15,306 nt of DNA from an uncultured Anaerococcus sp. (GTDB lineage Bacteria > Bacillota > Clostridia > Tissierellales > Peptoniphilaceae): the NCBI RefSeq assembly GCF_947253225.1, contig NZ_CAMXYR010000036.1:1-15306 (forward strand), written 5' to 3'. Under the pieces are notes generated by a model. That model saw nothing but the letters and a program-made list of their open reading frames with translations. It was not told where the DNA came from and searched no databases. A program made the position numbers and the translations under genes. Below are positions 1 through 7,660 of this stretch, piece after piece (within the stretch, counting starts at the first letter, position 1; every line of letters starts with the position of its first letter).

Positions 1-18
1 TATCAAAATTTAACAATC

Positions 19-46
19 TTGCCCTTATTTTTTAATATAATATAAT
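19..46 (+). promoter_or_regulatory. Candidate sigma-A promoter for the holin-like gene and nrdB
   Basis: TTGCCC at 19-24 and TATAAT at 41-46 are separated by 16 bases. An overlapping second TATAAT lies at 36-41. The start codon at 73 follows about 20 bases after the expected transcription start. The -35 match is only partial and the region is very AT-rich, so chance matches to the -10 box are likely. Confidence 0.4.
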
Positions 47-72
47 AATAGCAAAAGAAAAAAGGAGACTTT

Positions 73-399
73 ATGGTTTTATTTGTAGCAAACGCCCTAG
101 CCTTATGGCTAATGAGCAATTTTATTTCACATATTTCATTTGATAAACCATCTGCCCTAGTTCTAACGGCAGTGGTATTAACTATATTACAGAAAATTGT
201 CACACCTATTCTAAAGTTTTTATCATTCCCTATAAGTTTCTTAACTTTGGGTTTGTTTAACCTAGTGATAAATGCTTTTGTCTTGTATCTGGCCTTCAAA
301 TTTGTAGATGGTGCTAATATTGATAGCCACCTAGGAAGTCTTGTTGTAGCAAGTGTTATCCTTTCAATAATAGTATCTAGCATACAATATATTTTATAA
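73..399 (+). CDS. Phage holin family / YvlD-like small membrane protein
   Basis: A 108-residue, almost wholly hydrophobic protein of the family named 'mycobacterial 4-TMS phage holin' (Pfam PF04020, YvlD-like). Despite the name, most members are ordinary chromosomal membrane proteins with no proven lysis role. I see three or four membrane spans: about residues 1-18, 28-45, 50-75 and 87-108. The family's central signature is present around residues 45-72 (PILKFLSFPISFLTLGLFNL, followed by V-I-N-A). The ATG at 73 has AAAGGAG at 61-67 in front of it. The stop codon at 397-399 overlaps the ribosome site of nrdB, so the two are very likely cotranscribed. Nothing nearby looks like a prophage. The molecular role is unknown, possibly envelope related. 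The family call is firm, the function is not. Confidence 0.85.
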   Translation: MVLFVANALALWLMSNFISHISFDKPSALVLTAVVLTILQKIVTPILKFLSFPISFLTLGLFNLVINAFVLYLAFKFVDGANIDSHLGSLVVASVILSIIVSSIQYIL

Positions 400-409
400 G
401 GAGTAAAAA

Positions 410-1468
410 ATGGAAGAAAGCAAAAAAAGAGAAGTCGAAAAACGTGGTATTTTCAATGAAAATGGAGATATAGACCTAGCTAAAAGAAAAATCATCCAAG
501 GCAATACTACCAACTTAAATGATTTCAATAACTTAAAATATACGTGGACAAGTGACTGGTATAGGCAGGCTATGAACAACTTTTGGATTCCAGAAGAAAT
601 CAACCTAAACCAAGACATCAAGGATTATAGAAACTTAGATGAACATGAGAAGAGAGCCTTTGATAGGATTTTATCTTTCCTAACTTATCTTGACTCTATA
701 CAAACAGCCAACCTACCAAACCTACAAACTTACATCACAGCTAATGAGATAAACTTGTGTCTATCAATCCAAACCTACCAAGAGTCAATCCATTCCCAAT
801 CCTATTCCTATATTTTGGATACAATCTGCTCTCCAGAGGAAAGAACAAGGATTCTTTACCTATGGAAGGAAGACGAACACCTTCTTAGGAGGAATGAATT
901 TATTGGTGAGCAATACAATGAATTTTTGGAAAATGATGATGAGTTCAGGTTTATGAAGGCTCTTATCGCCAACTATATCCTCGAAGGAATTTATTTCTAC
1001 TCAGGTTTTTCTTTCTTCTACAACCTAGGAAGAAATGGAAAGATGCCTGGGACTGTTCAAGAGATTAGATATATTAATAGGGACGAAAACACCCACCTAT
1101 GGCTTTTCAGGTCTTTGATAAATGACCTAAAGAAGGAAAGAGAGGATCTCTTTACTGAAGAGCATAGGACCTATTATAGAAATATGCTAAAAGAAGGAGT
1201 TGAGCAAGAGATTGCTTGGGGCAAGTACGCCATAGGCAATAATATAGCAGGCTTGAGTGAAACTATGATAGAAGACTACATCAAGTACCTAGGCAACCTA
1301 AGAGCCAAGGGACTGGGTCTTGACCCACTCTATGAAGGATATAAGGAAATTCCAGCAGCTATGAAATGGGTAGATGAATACTCAGATCCAAATGCAGTAA
1401 AGACAGATTTCTTTGAAGCAAAGGTAACAGCTTATTCCAAATCATCAATCATAGAAGACGACCTATAA
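410..1468 (+). CDS. nrdB: Class I ribonucleotide reductase, beta (radical) subunit
   Basis: This is the 352-residue small subunit of aerobic class I ribonucleotide reductase. It holds the dimetal-tyrosyl radical cofactor used by the large subunit to reduce ribonucleotides for DNA synthesis in the cytosol. The ligands line up with E. coli NrdB: D95 (in LDSIQ), E125 and H128 (in QESIHSQSY), E192 (in LEGIYFY), E226 and H229 (in RDENTH). The radical tyrosine is Y132, four residues after H128 as in E. coli Y122. All catalytic metal ligands are therefore present and the gene looks functional. The ATG at 410 follows AAGGAG at 398-403, which overlaps the stop of the upstream gene. No large subunit (nrdA/nrdE) lies in the window, so it must be elsewhere. 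I did not settle between class Ia and Ib (NrdF-like, Mn cofactor); no nrdI or nrdH is beside it. Confidence 0.93.
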   Translation: MEESKKREVEKRGIFNENGDIDLAKRKIIQGNTTNLNDFNNLKYTWTSDWYRQAMNNFWIPEEINLNQDIKDYRNLDEHEKRAFDRILSFLTYLDSIQTANLPNLQTYITANEINLCLSIQTYQESIHSQSYSYILDTICSPEERTRILYLWKEDEHLLRRNEFIGEQYNEFLENDDEFRFMKALIANYILEGIYFYSGFSFFYNLGRNGKMPGTVQEIRYINRDENTHLWLFRSLINDLKKEREDLFTEEHRTYYRNMLKEGVEQEIAWGKYAIGNNIAGLSETMIEDYIKYLGNLRAKGLGLDPLYEGYKEIPAAMKWVDEYSDPNAVKTDFFEAKVTAYSKSSIIEDDL

Positions 1469-1472
1469 AAAT

Positions 1473-1500
1473 AACCGACCGCTTAATCGTGGTCGGTTTT
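1473..1500 (+). terminator. Bidirectional terminator between nrdB and the agcS-like gene
   Basis: AACCGACC (1473-1480) pairs exactly with GGTCGGTT (1491-1498), leaving a 10-base loop and a T run on the + strand. On the - strand the same hairpin is followed by ATTTTTAT. The stop codon of the - strand symporter (TTA on the + strand, 1483-1485) lies in the loop, so the 5' arm seen from that gene is coding sequence. It therefore serves both convergent genes. Confidence 0.85.
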
Positions 1501-2889
1501 ACTTTGCCCGCTTCTAGTTAGGCAATATTCATATTCAGCCTTAGACTTTCTTATTCTATCAGGGTCTTTGAAGAAATCTTTGGTTAATTTTACAACAACA
1601 GGGCTTAGGGCGATAAGGGCAAGTAGGTTAGGAATTGCCATAAGACCATTTAAGATATTTGCCAAAGTCCAAGCAAAACCTAGGTCGATATTTGCCCCTA
1701 CAAAGACAAAAATCACATAGATAATCCTGTAGGGGATTATTATTTTTTTGCCAAAGATAAAGACAAGACTCACTTCCCCATAATAGGCCCAGCCGAGGAT
1801 GGTAGAAAGAGCAAAAAGGGTGATTCCTATTGTAACTATCATAGGACCAATTCTTGACCCACTTGAAAAGGCTAGAGAAACTAGACCACTTGCATCAACA
1901 CCTGTATTTTTGTTGGCTCCTGTTGTTAGGATAACTAGGGCAGTCATTGAGCATATTATTATAGTATCCACAAAAACTTCTGCAAGCCCCCAAAGCCCTT
2001 GGCGAATAGGATGATCAGTTCTTGCTGAGGCATGGGCAATTGGAGATGAGCCAAGCCCTGCTTCATTAGTAAATACTCCTCGAGCAATTCCTGCACTTAC
2101 AACATCCTTAATAGAAAGGCCGACAAGCCCACCTCCAACAGCCTTGGGATTTATAGCACCCACGAAGATTGAATTTAGAGCAGGAAGGAGATTTGCCCTA
2201 TTTATAAACAAAATACTCAGACAACCTCCTATGTATAGGAGCGACATTAGGGGAACAAGCTTTTCCGTAACCTTAGTTATAGAATTTATACCGCCAACAA
2301 CGACTATCCCACAAATAATACTCAAAAAAATTCCAGTAAGCAGAGGATTAATATCGAGATTTTGCCTTATAATTCCTGCTATCGCATTTGATTGGGTAGA
2401 ATTTCCAATACCAAAAACTGCAAGACCAGCAAAAATGGCAAAGGCCTTGGCTAGCCTCTCATTTCCTAGTCCATTTTTAATATAATACATAGGGCCTCCG
2501 ACAAAGCGGCCATCTCTCTCTTCTCTGTAAGCAACAGCAAGACTTACCTCAGCAAACTTTGTCGCCATCCCCAAAAGGGCGGCAAGCCACATCCAAAAAA
2601 TTGCTCCAGCTCCACCAAGAAGGATAGCTAGAGAGACACCGACAATATTGCCTGTGCCCACAGTTCCAGCCAATGCCGTAGCTAGGGCTTGAAAAGAAGA
2701 AATATCTCCCTTCTTATGGTGAGAATCTTTCTTGAAAATTCTACCTAAAGTATTCTTTAGGGCATAAGATAATTTTCTAAATTGGATAGCCCTAGTTTTT
2801 ATGGTTATAAATATACCGCAACCCATGATGCCAACTATGAGGGGAAATCCCCAAAGAAAGCTATCAAATGCTTTTAATAAACTTGACAT
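1483..2889 (-). CDS. Sodium:alanine/glycine symporter, AGCS family
   Basis: A 468-residue inner-membrane carrier of the AGCS family (AgcS/DagA/AlsT type; usual length 440-490) that imports alanine or glycine together with Na+. Family landmarks are present: GTVGTGNIVGVSLAI at about residues 75-89, the MATKFAE helix near 108-114, GGPMYYI at 131-137, and the sodium:alanine signature FTNEAGLGSSPIAHA at 273-287. About ten hydrophobic spans are visible, with a charged tail of about 25 residues. The ATG is at 2887-2889, with GGAGG (reverse strand, 2894-2898) just upstream. It is separated from the glycosyltransferase by a terminator and probably has its own promoter. The last codons form one arm of the shared terminator. 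Substrate choice among alanine, glycine or serine cannot be read from sequence. Na+ coupling would fit the predicted Na+ V-ATPase further along. Confidence 0.93.
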   Translation of the reverse strand: MSSLLKAFDSFLWGFPLIVGIMGCGIFITIKTRAIQFRKLSYALKNTLGRIFKKDSHHKKGDISSFQALATALAGTVGTGNIVGVSLAILLGGAGAIFWMWLAALLGMATKFAEVSLAVAYREERDGRFVGGPMYYIKNGLGNERLAKAFAIFAGLAVFGIGNSTQSNAIAGIIRQNLDINPLLTGIFLSIICGIVVVGGINSITKVTEKLVPLMSLLYIGGCLSILFINRANLLPALNSIFVGAINPKAVGGGLVGLSIKDVVSAGIARGVFTNEAGLGSSPIAHASARTDHPIRQGLWGLAEVFVDTIIICSMTALVILTTGANKNTGVDASGLVSLAFSSGSRIGPMIVTIGITLFALSTILGWAYYGEVSLVFIFGKKIIIPYRIIYVIFVFVGANIDLGFAWTLANILNGLMAIPNLLALIALSPVVVKLTKDFFKDPDRIRKSKAEYEYCLTRSGQSKTDHD

Positions 2890-2914
2890 AAGTCCTCCAT
2901 GGTGTTTATTTATT

Positions 2915-2942
2915 ATTTTATTACTATATTTATAAATTACAA
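2915..2942 (-). promoter_or_regulatory. Weak candidate promoter for the agcS-like gene
   Basis: Read on the - strand, TTGTAA (2937-2942) and TAAAAT (2915-2920) are 16 bases apart, just downstream of the glycosyltransferase terminator. The surrounding DNA is almost all A and T, so this is a tentative assignment. Confidence 0.28.
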
Positions 2943-2963
2943 TCAGTTTAGGATTATTTTAAT

Positions 2964-3004
2964 AAAAAAATCTCTGCACCCGAGTAGGAGCATAGAGATT
3001 TTTT
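2964..3004 (-). terminator. Rho-independent terminator after the glycosyltransferase
   Basis: On the + strand AAAAAATCTCT (2965-2975) pairs with AGAGATTTTTT (2994-3004). The stem can be extended by GC/GC (2976-2977 with 2990-2991) across a two-base bulge. On the - strand the hairpin ends in a long T run and lies 9 bases after the TGA at 3013-3015. It separates the glycosyltransferase from the symporter. Confidence 0.8.
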
Positions 3005-3012
3005 AATAGATT

Positions 3013-4107
3013 TCACTTTTGAAGAAGATTTAGGTAAAACCTTGAAATTGCATCTGCTGTTTCTTTTATATCAAAACCAGCTTTTTTTATCTTAGAGCTT
3101 GTATCAACTCTTTTGTAATCGCCAACGTTAAGGATGGCCTCAACCCAAGGGTCTACGCCCTTATCAATAGGTACAAACTCGACAAGGTCTGTAACCTTAG
3201 AATTTTTGTCGATATTTTCTGATAGCAAGCACTTTAAGCCAGCAGCTTGGGCTTCTATAGTAGAAACGGCAAGCCCTTCGTAAAGGGAGGGAAGGATGAA
3301 AATATCTATAGCTTGCAAGAGTTCATTTACATAGCCTATTGACCCTAAAAATCTTACATTTTCGTCAAGACCAAGTTTTTTTACTTTCTCTTCTACGTCC
3401 GACTTAAATTCGCCATCACCCGCAAAGACTAACAAGTAGTTAGGGTTTTTCTTGATGAGATCATTAAAGACATCTATAAAAAAGCTTTGATTTTTAACCC
3501 TATCAAATCTTGCTATGTGTCCTAGGACAATTTTATTTTCAAAATTCAATTGTTCTCTTATTTTTTGTCTTACTTTTTGGTCAAAGATAAATTTTTCTAT
3601 CTCTATTCCATTATTTATAACAAGAAAATTACTGGTATCTCCAAACATCCACTTACCAGCATCTTCAGAACAAGCCAATCTGTAGTCAGCTTTATTAGAA
3701 ACATTTTGATTCAATATATCCATAACTCTTCCCTTAAATCCAGGTATGTTATGGGTTGAGTGGCTATGGGCTATGGCTATCCTATTATTTTTCTTAGCTG
3801 CATCCATCACCAAAGAAATAATAGATTCTTTGTGGCAGTGGATAATTCTATACTCTTGGTGGGCTTTTTAAAAATTATTCCAAGACTTTTTATAAGAAAA
3901 ATGATTAACTCCCCTATAATTTTCTATCCTATAAACTTTACCACCAAGACTTTTCACTTCATTTTCAAAAGCACCTTCTTCTTTGTGGTGGACCATAAAA
4001 TCAAATTGTATCTTATCCCTATCTATATTTCTATAAATATTCATAATCAATGTTTCAGCACCGCCACGGTTGAGAGTGCCAAAGACATGAAGTATTCTTT
4101 CTGGCAT
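3013..4107 (-). pseudogene. EpsF-like GT4 glycosyltransferase interrupted by one in-frame stop
   Basis: A family 4 glycosyltransferase (EpsF-like, used in exopolysaccharide or cell-wall glycan assembly at the cytoplasmic face of the membrane) that would be about 363 residues if intact. The N-terminal part (4107 down to 3871) has the typical opening HVFGTLNRGGAETL and runs to W-N-N-F. It then hits TAA at 3868-3870 (codon 80). The same reading frame continues without any shift as KAHQEYRIIHCH and goes on to the nucleotide-sugar domain: HIARFDRVKNQ near residue 197, and Y-E-G-L-A-V-S-T-I-E with the E-x7-E pair at about 277 and 285. Known relatives have an unbroken W-N-N-F-F-K-x-H at this point, so a single base change (TTA to TAA) explains the break. 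An in-frame TTG/ATG at about 3805-3813 has no clear ribosome site. The ATG at 4105-4107 has AAAGGTAGGA upstream. It may be a true pseudogene, a recent nonsense allele or a sequencing error. Confidence 0.85.
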
Positions 4108-4131
4108 ATAATCCTACCTTTCTTTTTTATA

Positions 4132-4140
4132 ATTATATCA
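4132..4140 (-). promoter_or_regulatory. Extended -10 promoter for the glycosyltransferase
   Basis: On the - strand the window shows TGATATAAT (reverse complement of 4132-4140), an extended -10 box ending about 25 bases before the ATG at 4107. No good -35 is visible, as is usual for TG-extended promoters. Confidence 0.45.
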
Positions 4141-4169
4141 CAAGTTTGAAAATACCCCAGTGAATATAA

Positions 4170-4183
4170 TTAGGTAAACCTAA
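4170..4183 (+). promoter_or_regulatory. Candidate DtxR-family operator upstream of the tro operon
   Basis: TTAGGTAAACCTAA is a perfect inverted repeat of TTAGG/CCTAA with a 4-base spacer. These are the half-sites of boxes bound by DtxR/IdeR/SirR-type metalloregulators, though in classical DtxR boxes the two half-sites are farther apart. It lies 9 bases upstream of the -35 of the metal-transport promoter, and the operon encodes its own DtxR-family regulator. It also lies behind the divergent glycosyltransferase promoter. A role in metal-dependent repression is inference. Confidence 0.5.
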
Positions 4184-4192
4184 AAATATAAT

Positions 4193-4220
4193 TTGACTAA
4201 ATTAAAATTTAAGCTATAAT
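4193..4220 (+). promoter_or_regulatory. Sigma-A promoter of the metal-uptake operon
   Basis: TTGACT (4193-4198), a 16-base spacer and TATAAT (4215-4220) make a near-consensus promoter about 30 bases upstream of the first start codon. It is the best promoter match in the window. Confidence 0.75.
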
Positions 4221-4250
4221 ATTTTTATAAAATAATTAGGAGGATATGAA

Positions 4251-5231
4251 ATGAAGAAATTATTTGCTCTTCTTGTCCTATCTATTGCTCTAGTTTCATG
4301 TAAGGGAGCAGGGTCTACAGATAGTGATAAGCAGACTTCAGATAGCAAGACACAGGTAGCAAGTCAGGAGGAGGCTAAGGATTCTTCTAAGAAGACTGTT
4401 ACTGTTACAACATCTTTTATAGCCGATATGGTTAATGAGCTTGTTGGCGATAAGGTGAACGTGGAGATGATTATTCCAGCTGGAGAAGACCCACACCTTT
4501 ATGTGGCCAAACCAGAGGATTTGACTAAATTAAAGAGTGCAGACCTTGTTTTATACCATGGACTTCATTTTGAGGGCAAGATGGTAGAGGCTCTTGAGGC
4601 AGTTGGTTATCCAATTACTGATAATTTTGCTAAGGATAAGATTGGCAAGATGGAAGAAGATGGGGCAGAACAAATCGACCCTCACTTCTGGTTTGATATA
4701 AGCCTTTACAAACAAGCCTTTTCAAATGTTTCAGCCAAACTTCAAGAACTTTTGAAAGATGATTCTGAAACTGTTGCAAAGATCAAGGAAAATGAGAAAG
4801 CCTACCTTGCTAAACTTGATGAATTGGATACTTATATCAAGGGTAGGATAAATGAGATTAATCCAGAGTCTAGGTATTTGATTACTCCTCACGATGCCTT
4901 TAACTATTTCTCAAGAGCTTATGGGATGACAGTTATGGCTCCACAAGGAGTTAGCACAGATTCAGAGGTTTCTAACAAAGACTTGGAAGATACGGCTAAG
5001 TTTATAGCAGATAAGAAGATTAAGGCTATTTTTGCAGAATCTACAACCAACCCAGAAAGAATGGAAAAGCTCAAGGAAGTTGTTAAGTCCAAGGGGTTTG
5101 ATGTTAAGGTTGTTAGTGGAGATGGTCAAGAGTTATTCTCAGATTCTTTGGCTAAGAAGGGTGAGCCTTGCGATAATTATATAGATATGTATAAGCACAA
5201 TGTTGATTTGATGGTTGAGAATTTGAAGTAG
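4251..5231 (+). CDS. troA: Metal ABC transporter substrate-binding lipoprotein (TroA/ZnuA family)
   Basis: A 326-residue cluster A-I metal-binding protein, anchored outside the membrane as a lipoprotein. It captures Zn2+, Mn2+ or Fe2+ for the ABC importer encoded next. The signal peptide ends in the lipobox LVSC, with C17 as the lipid-bearing residue. A Ser/Lys/Asp-rich linker (about 18-48) follows. Ligands line up with Treponema TroA (H68, H133, H199, D279): H82 in GEDPH, H145 in DPHFWFD, H214 in TPHDAF and D298 in ELFSDSL. The 3-His/1-Asp set is the TroA type, seen with zinc and manganese; Mn-specific proteins of the MntC/PsaA type usually have Glu at the third place. The long His/Asp-rich loop of many Zn-specific ZnuA proteins is absent. 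AGGAGG at 4238-4243 precedes the ATG. The metal cannot be fixed from sequence. Confidence 0.92.
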   Translation: MKKLFALLVLSIALVSCKGAGSTDSDKQTSDSKTQVASQEEAKDSSKKTVTVTTSFIADMVNELVGDKVNVEMIIPAGEDPHLYVAKPEDLTKLKSADLVLYHGLHFEGKMVEALEAVGYPITDNFAKDKIGKMEEDGAEQIDPHFWFDISLYKQAFSNVSAKLQELLKDDSETVAKIKENEKAYLAKLDELDTYIKGRINEINPESRYLITPHDAFNYFSRAYGMTVMAPQGVSTDSEVSNKDLEDTAKFIADKKIKAIFAESTTNPERMEKLKEVVKSKGFDVKVVSGDGQELFSDSLAKKGEPCDNYIDMYKHNVDLMVENLK

Positions 5232-5239
5232 GAGCGATT

Positions 5240-5947
5240 ATGGCATATGCAATTGATATAAAGGATCTTGACCTTTCTTATGGAACGAACAAAGTTTTGG
5301 AAGATGTAAATCTCAAGATACAAGTTAATACTAAGACTGCTATTGTTGGAGCCAACGGAGCAGGCAAGTCCACCCTTATCAAGGCAATTATCGGTTTTGC
5401 TAAGAAGGATAAGGGAGAGATTAAAGTTTTTGGTAAAGATATTGAAGATGCCAGAAGCGAGATTGCATATGTTCCGCAAAAGGATTCAGTAAATTGGGAT
5501 TTTCCTATCAAAGTTTTTGATGTTGTGCTTATGGGTAGGTACAAAAAGGGTGGTCTTTTCAAGAAATACACCCAAGAAGATAGAGAAATAGCTATGAAGG
5601 CTCTCAAGCAAATTGGCATGCAGGCTTACAAGGATAAGCAGATTGCCCACCTTTCTGGTGGACAAAAGCAGAGAGTCTTTTTGGCTAGAGCTCTTTGTCA
5701 GGATGCAGAGGCCTATATCCTAGATGAACCCCTTACAGGTGTTGATATTAAGACAGAGGATATCATAGCAAGTGAGTTTGATAGGCTGAAAAAGGCGGGC
5801 AAGACCATAATTTGTGTGCACCACAATATCTACTCCCTAAAAAAATACTTTGATGATATTGTGGTTTTGAATAGAAATGTGAAATTCCATGGTTCTATTG
5901 ACACAGATGACCTAGGTAAGTATATAGAGCTTGGTTTTAGGGGTTAG
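5240..5947 (+). CDS. troB: Metal ABC transporter ATP-binding protein
   Basis: The 235-residue ATPase that powers the metal importer from the cytoplasmic side. All ABC motifs are intact: Walker A GANGAGKST (37-45), Q-loop YVPQ (Q80), signature LSGGQKQR (138-145), Walker B ILDEP (160-164) and the switch histidine in VHHN (H195). The length is normal for this family (230-255). The ATG at 5240 follows TAGGAG (5229-5234), where the TAG is the stop of the binding-protein gene, so the two are translationally close. In the H-loop the usual D after His is N, a minor variation. Confidence 0.93.
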   Translation: MAYAIDIKDLDLSYGTNKVLEDVNLKIQVNTKTAIVGANGAGKSTLIKAIIGFAKKDKGEIKVFGKDIEDARSEIAYVPQKDSVNWDFPIKVFDVVLMGRYKKGGLFKKYTQEDREIAMKALKQIGMQAYKDKQIAHLSGGQKQRVFLARALCQDAEAYILDEPLTGVDIKTEDIIASEFDRLKKAGKTIICVHHNIYSLKKYFDDIVVLNRNVKFHGSIDTDDLGKYIELGFRG

Positions 5948-5948
5948 T

Positions 5949-6794
5949 ATGGAAGTTTTATTGTCTTATTCCTTTAGGGTTGTGCTGATGGGAACAAGCC
6001 TTGTTGCTCTTGTAGCAGCCCTTGTTGGAAGTATAAATGTCTATAAAAACCAATCCTTGATTGGTGATGCTATGGGTCATTCTAGCTTTTTTGGCATAGT
6101 CCTTGCCTTTATTATAGTCAAGGAAAGAAACCCCTTTTATCTACTTTTAGGGGCGATGTTTGCTGCAGGAATTTGTTTTTATTTGGTAACTTTTGCCAAT
6201 AAAAACTCAAAAATTGGAGCAGATGCAAATATGGCTATTAGCCTTTCGGGACTTTTCGGTTTGGGATTGGTGCTTAAATCTTTCATCCAGGCAAATCCCA
6301 ACTACGCCAAAACTAGCCAAGCGGGTCTTAACAACTATATTTTCGGTCAAGCAGCCTACCTCATGGAGGCAGATGTCAAGGTGATTTTTCTAGCTCTAGT
6401 GCTTTGTGTTGCCATATTTGCCATATTTTTTGAGGACTTAAAAATTTACATTTATGACAAGAATTTTGCTAGGATGATTGGCGTTAACACAAAACTTTTG
6501 GATTATCTAATCCTTTTTATGACCATCCTCGTGATAGGGGTTGGGATAAAGGCAGTTGGTGTTATCCTTATTTCATCATTTCTCATAATTCCTACGGTAA
6601 GTGCCAGCAAGTTTTCCAAATCATACTTGGGTCTTATTGGGCTTTCGTCTGTTTTCGCCCTTCTTTCTGCTTTTATTGGAACATACATTTCAACAGCCTA
6701 CAAGGGATTTTCAACAGGACCTTCAATAATTATAGTGGCAAGTTTGATTGGATTTTTGAGTTTTATGTACTCTCTTAGGAGGAGGAAAGCATGA
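5949..6794 (+). CDS. troC: Metal ABC transporter permease (first of two, TroC-like)
   Basis: An integral membrane permease of the ABC-3 family, 281 residues from the ATG at 5949. The TTG at 5931 in the same frame would add six residues, but AGGGG at 5939-5943 is correctly spaced only for the ATG. About eight or nine hydrophobic spans are seen. The early segment NQSLIGDAMGHSSFFGI is the family hallmark around the first cytoplasmic turn. The stretch GLNNYIFGQAAYL before the fifth or sixth span is typical of TroC/MntC-type permeases. The start lies one base after the stop of the ATPase gene. The stop (TGA, 6792-6794) overlaps the ATG of the next permease by four bases (ATGA). It probably pairs with that permease as a heterodimer forming the metal channel. 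Confidence 0.9.
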   Translation: MEVLLSYSFRVVLMGTSLVALVAALVGSINVYKNQSLIGDAMGHSSFFGIVLAFIIVKERNPFYLLLGAMFAAGICFYLVTFANKNSKIGADANMAISLSGLFGLGLVLKSFIQANPNYAKTSQAGLNNYIFGQAAYLMEADVKVIFLALVLCVAIFAIFFEDLKIYIYDKNFARMIGVNTKLLDYLILFMTILVIGVGIKAVGVILISSFLIIPTVSASKFSKSYLGLIGLSSVFALLSAFIGTYISTAYKGFSTGPSIIIVASLIGFLSFMYSLRRRKA

Positions 6795-7660
6795 TAGAAA
6801 CCTTATTGATATTAATAGTTACAGCTCTTTCCTGCTCATTGCTTGGGGTGTTCTTGATACTAAGAAAACTTTCTATGCTCACAGATGCAATAAGCCATTC
6901 TGTGCTCTTGGGTATAGTCTTAGGATTTTTCATTACTGGTGATCTAAGCTCTCCACTTTTGATTGTAGGGGCGAGTCTTATGGGAGTATTTACTGTTTTT
7001 CTTGTAGAAACAATAGGTAAAAGCAAACTTTCTAAATACGATGATGCTATAGGAATGGTATTTCCATTTTTGTTTTCCTTGGCAGTGATTTTAATAAGCA
7101 AGTACTTTAGAAATGTTCACTTGGACACAGATGTTGTTCTTCTAGGAGAACTTTTATTTTCATCCTTGGCAAAAGTAAATATCTTGGGCTTTCATCTTGC
7201 AAAAAGCCTTGTTGAAGGACTTATTATTTTGGCCCTAGTTTTAGCTTTTATAGGAATATTTTACAAGGGACTAAAGATATCTACCTTTGATCCAAACTTT
7301 GCTAAGGTGGTTGGTCTACCGACAGGAATTATCTTCTATATGCTAATGGTACTTACATCTCTTACGGCGGTTGTTTCCTTCAATAGCTTGGGAGCAATCC
7401 TTGTTATATCATGCTTCATAGGACCGGCGGCAATTGCTCTACTAATAAGCAAATCTCTCCTTAATGCTCTGGTTTTATCGGCACTAATAGCAAGTCTTAA
7501 CTCAAGCTTAGCATTTTTCCTAGGCATGTACTTAAATGTTTCCATATCGGGTATGGTTTCATTTTTCAACCTCTTCCTTTATTTTGTGATTTTACTTATC
7601 AAGAAGTATATTGTAACTAGCAAAAGAAAAGGGATAAACTATGGAAAAACCACTCATTAA
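6791..7660 (+). CDS. troD: Metal ABC transporter permease (second, TroD-like)
   Basis: A 289-residue ABC-3 family permease and partner of the preceding one. Hallmarks are LILRKLSMLTDAISHSVLLG near residues 22-41 (compare NQSLIGDAMGHS in the partner) and DVVLLGELLFSSL near 113-125, typical of TroD-type subunits. There are about eight hydrophobic spans and a short basic tail (KKYIVTSKRKG). AGGAGG just before the ATG lies inside the upstream gene. The final 20 bases overlap the start of the regulator gene in another frame. Having two different permeases matches the tro and mntABCD layouts rather than znuABC, which has one. Confidence 0.9.
   Translation: MIETLLILIVTALSCSLLGVFLILRKLSMLTDAISHSVLLGIVLGFFITGDLSSPLLIVGASLMGVFTVFLVETIGKSKLSKYDDAIGMVFPFLFSLAVILISKYFRNVHLDTDVVLLGELLFSSLAKVNILGFHLAKSLVEGLIILALVLAFIGIFYKGLKISTFDPNFAKVVGLPTGIIFYMLMVLTSLTAVVSFNSLGAILVISCFIGPAAIALLISKSLLNALVLSALIASLNSSLAFFLGMYLNVSISGMVSFFNLFLYFVILLIKKYIVTSKRKGINYGKTTH

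Noticed and set aside
3..383. 126-residue open frame on the - strand opposite the holin-like gene
   Set aside because: It is antisense to a gene with a clear family match and ribosome site, and its composition looks like a shadow frame.
73..399. Prophage remnant suggested by the holin family name
   Set aside because: No other phage gene is near, and this family is common on chromosomes without phage association.
2144..2485. 113-residue + strand open frame inside the symporter gene
   Set aside because: Antisense shadow of a well-conserved transporter.
2890..3012. Amino acid riboswitch or T-box upstream of the symporter
   Set aside because: The gap is mostly taken by the upstream gene's terminator, and the remaining 70 or so bases are A/T-rich without structured motifs.
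3013..3813. C-terminal glycosyltransferase half as an independent gene starting at TTG 3811
   Set aside because: It is in the same frame as the upstream part, lacks a ribosome site and lacks the N-terminal domain, so it is better explained as one interrupted gene.
3760..4149. 129-residue + strand open frame opposite the broken glycosyltransferase
   Set aside because: The - strand protein matches EpsF-like enzymes across this region; the + frame has no family resemblance and no ribosome site.
5931..5948. TTG start for the first permease, giving six more residues
   Set aside because: AGGGG at 5939-5943 is spaced for the ATG at 5949 and lies inside the extended version.
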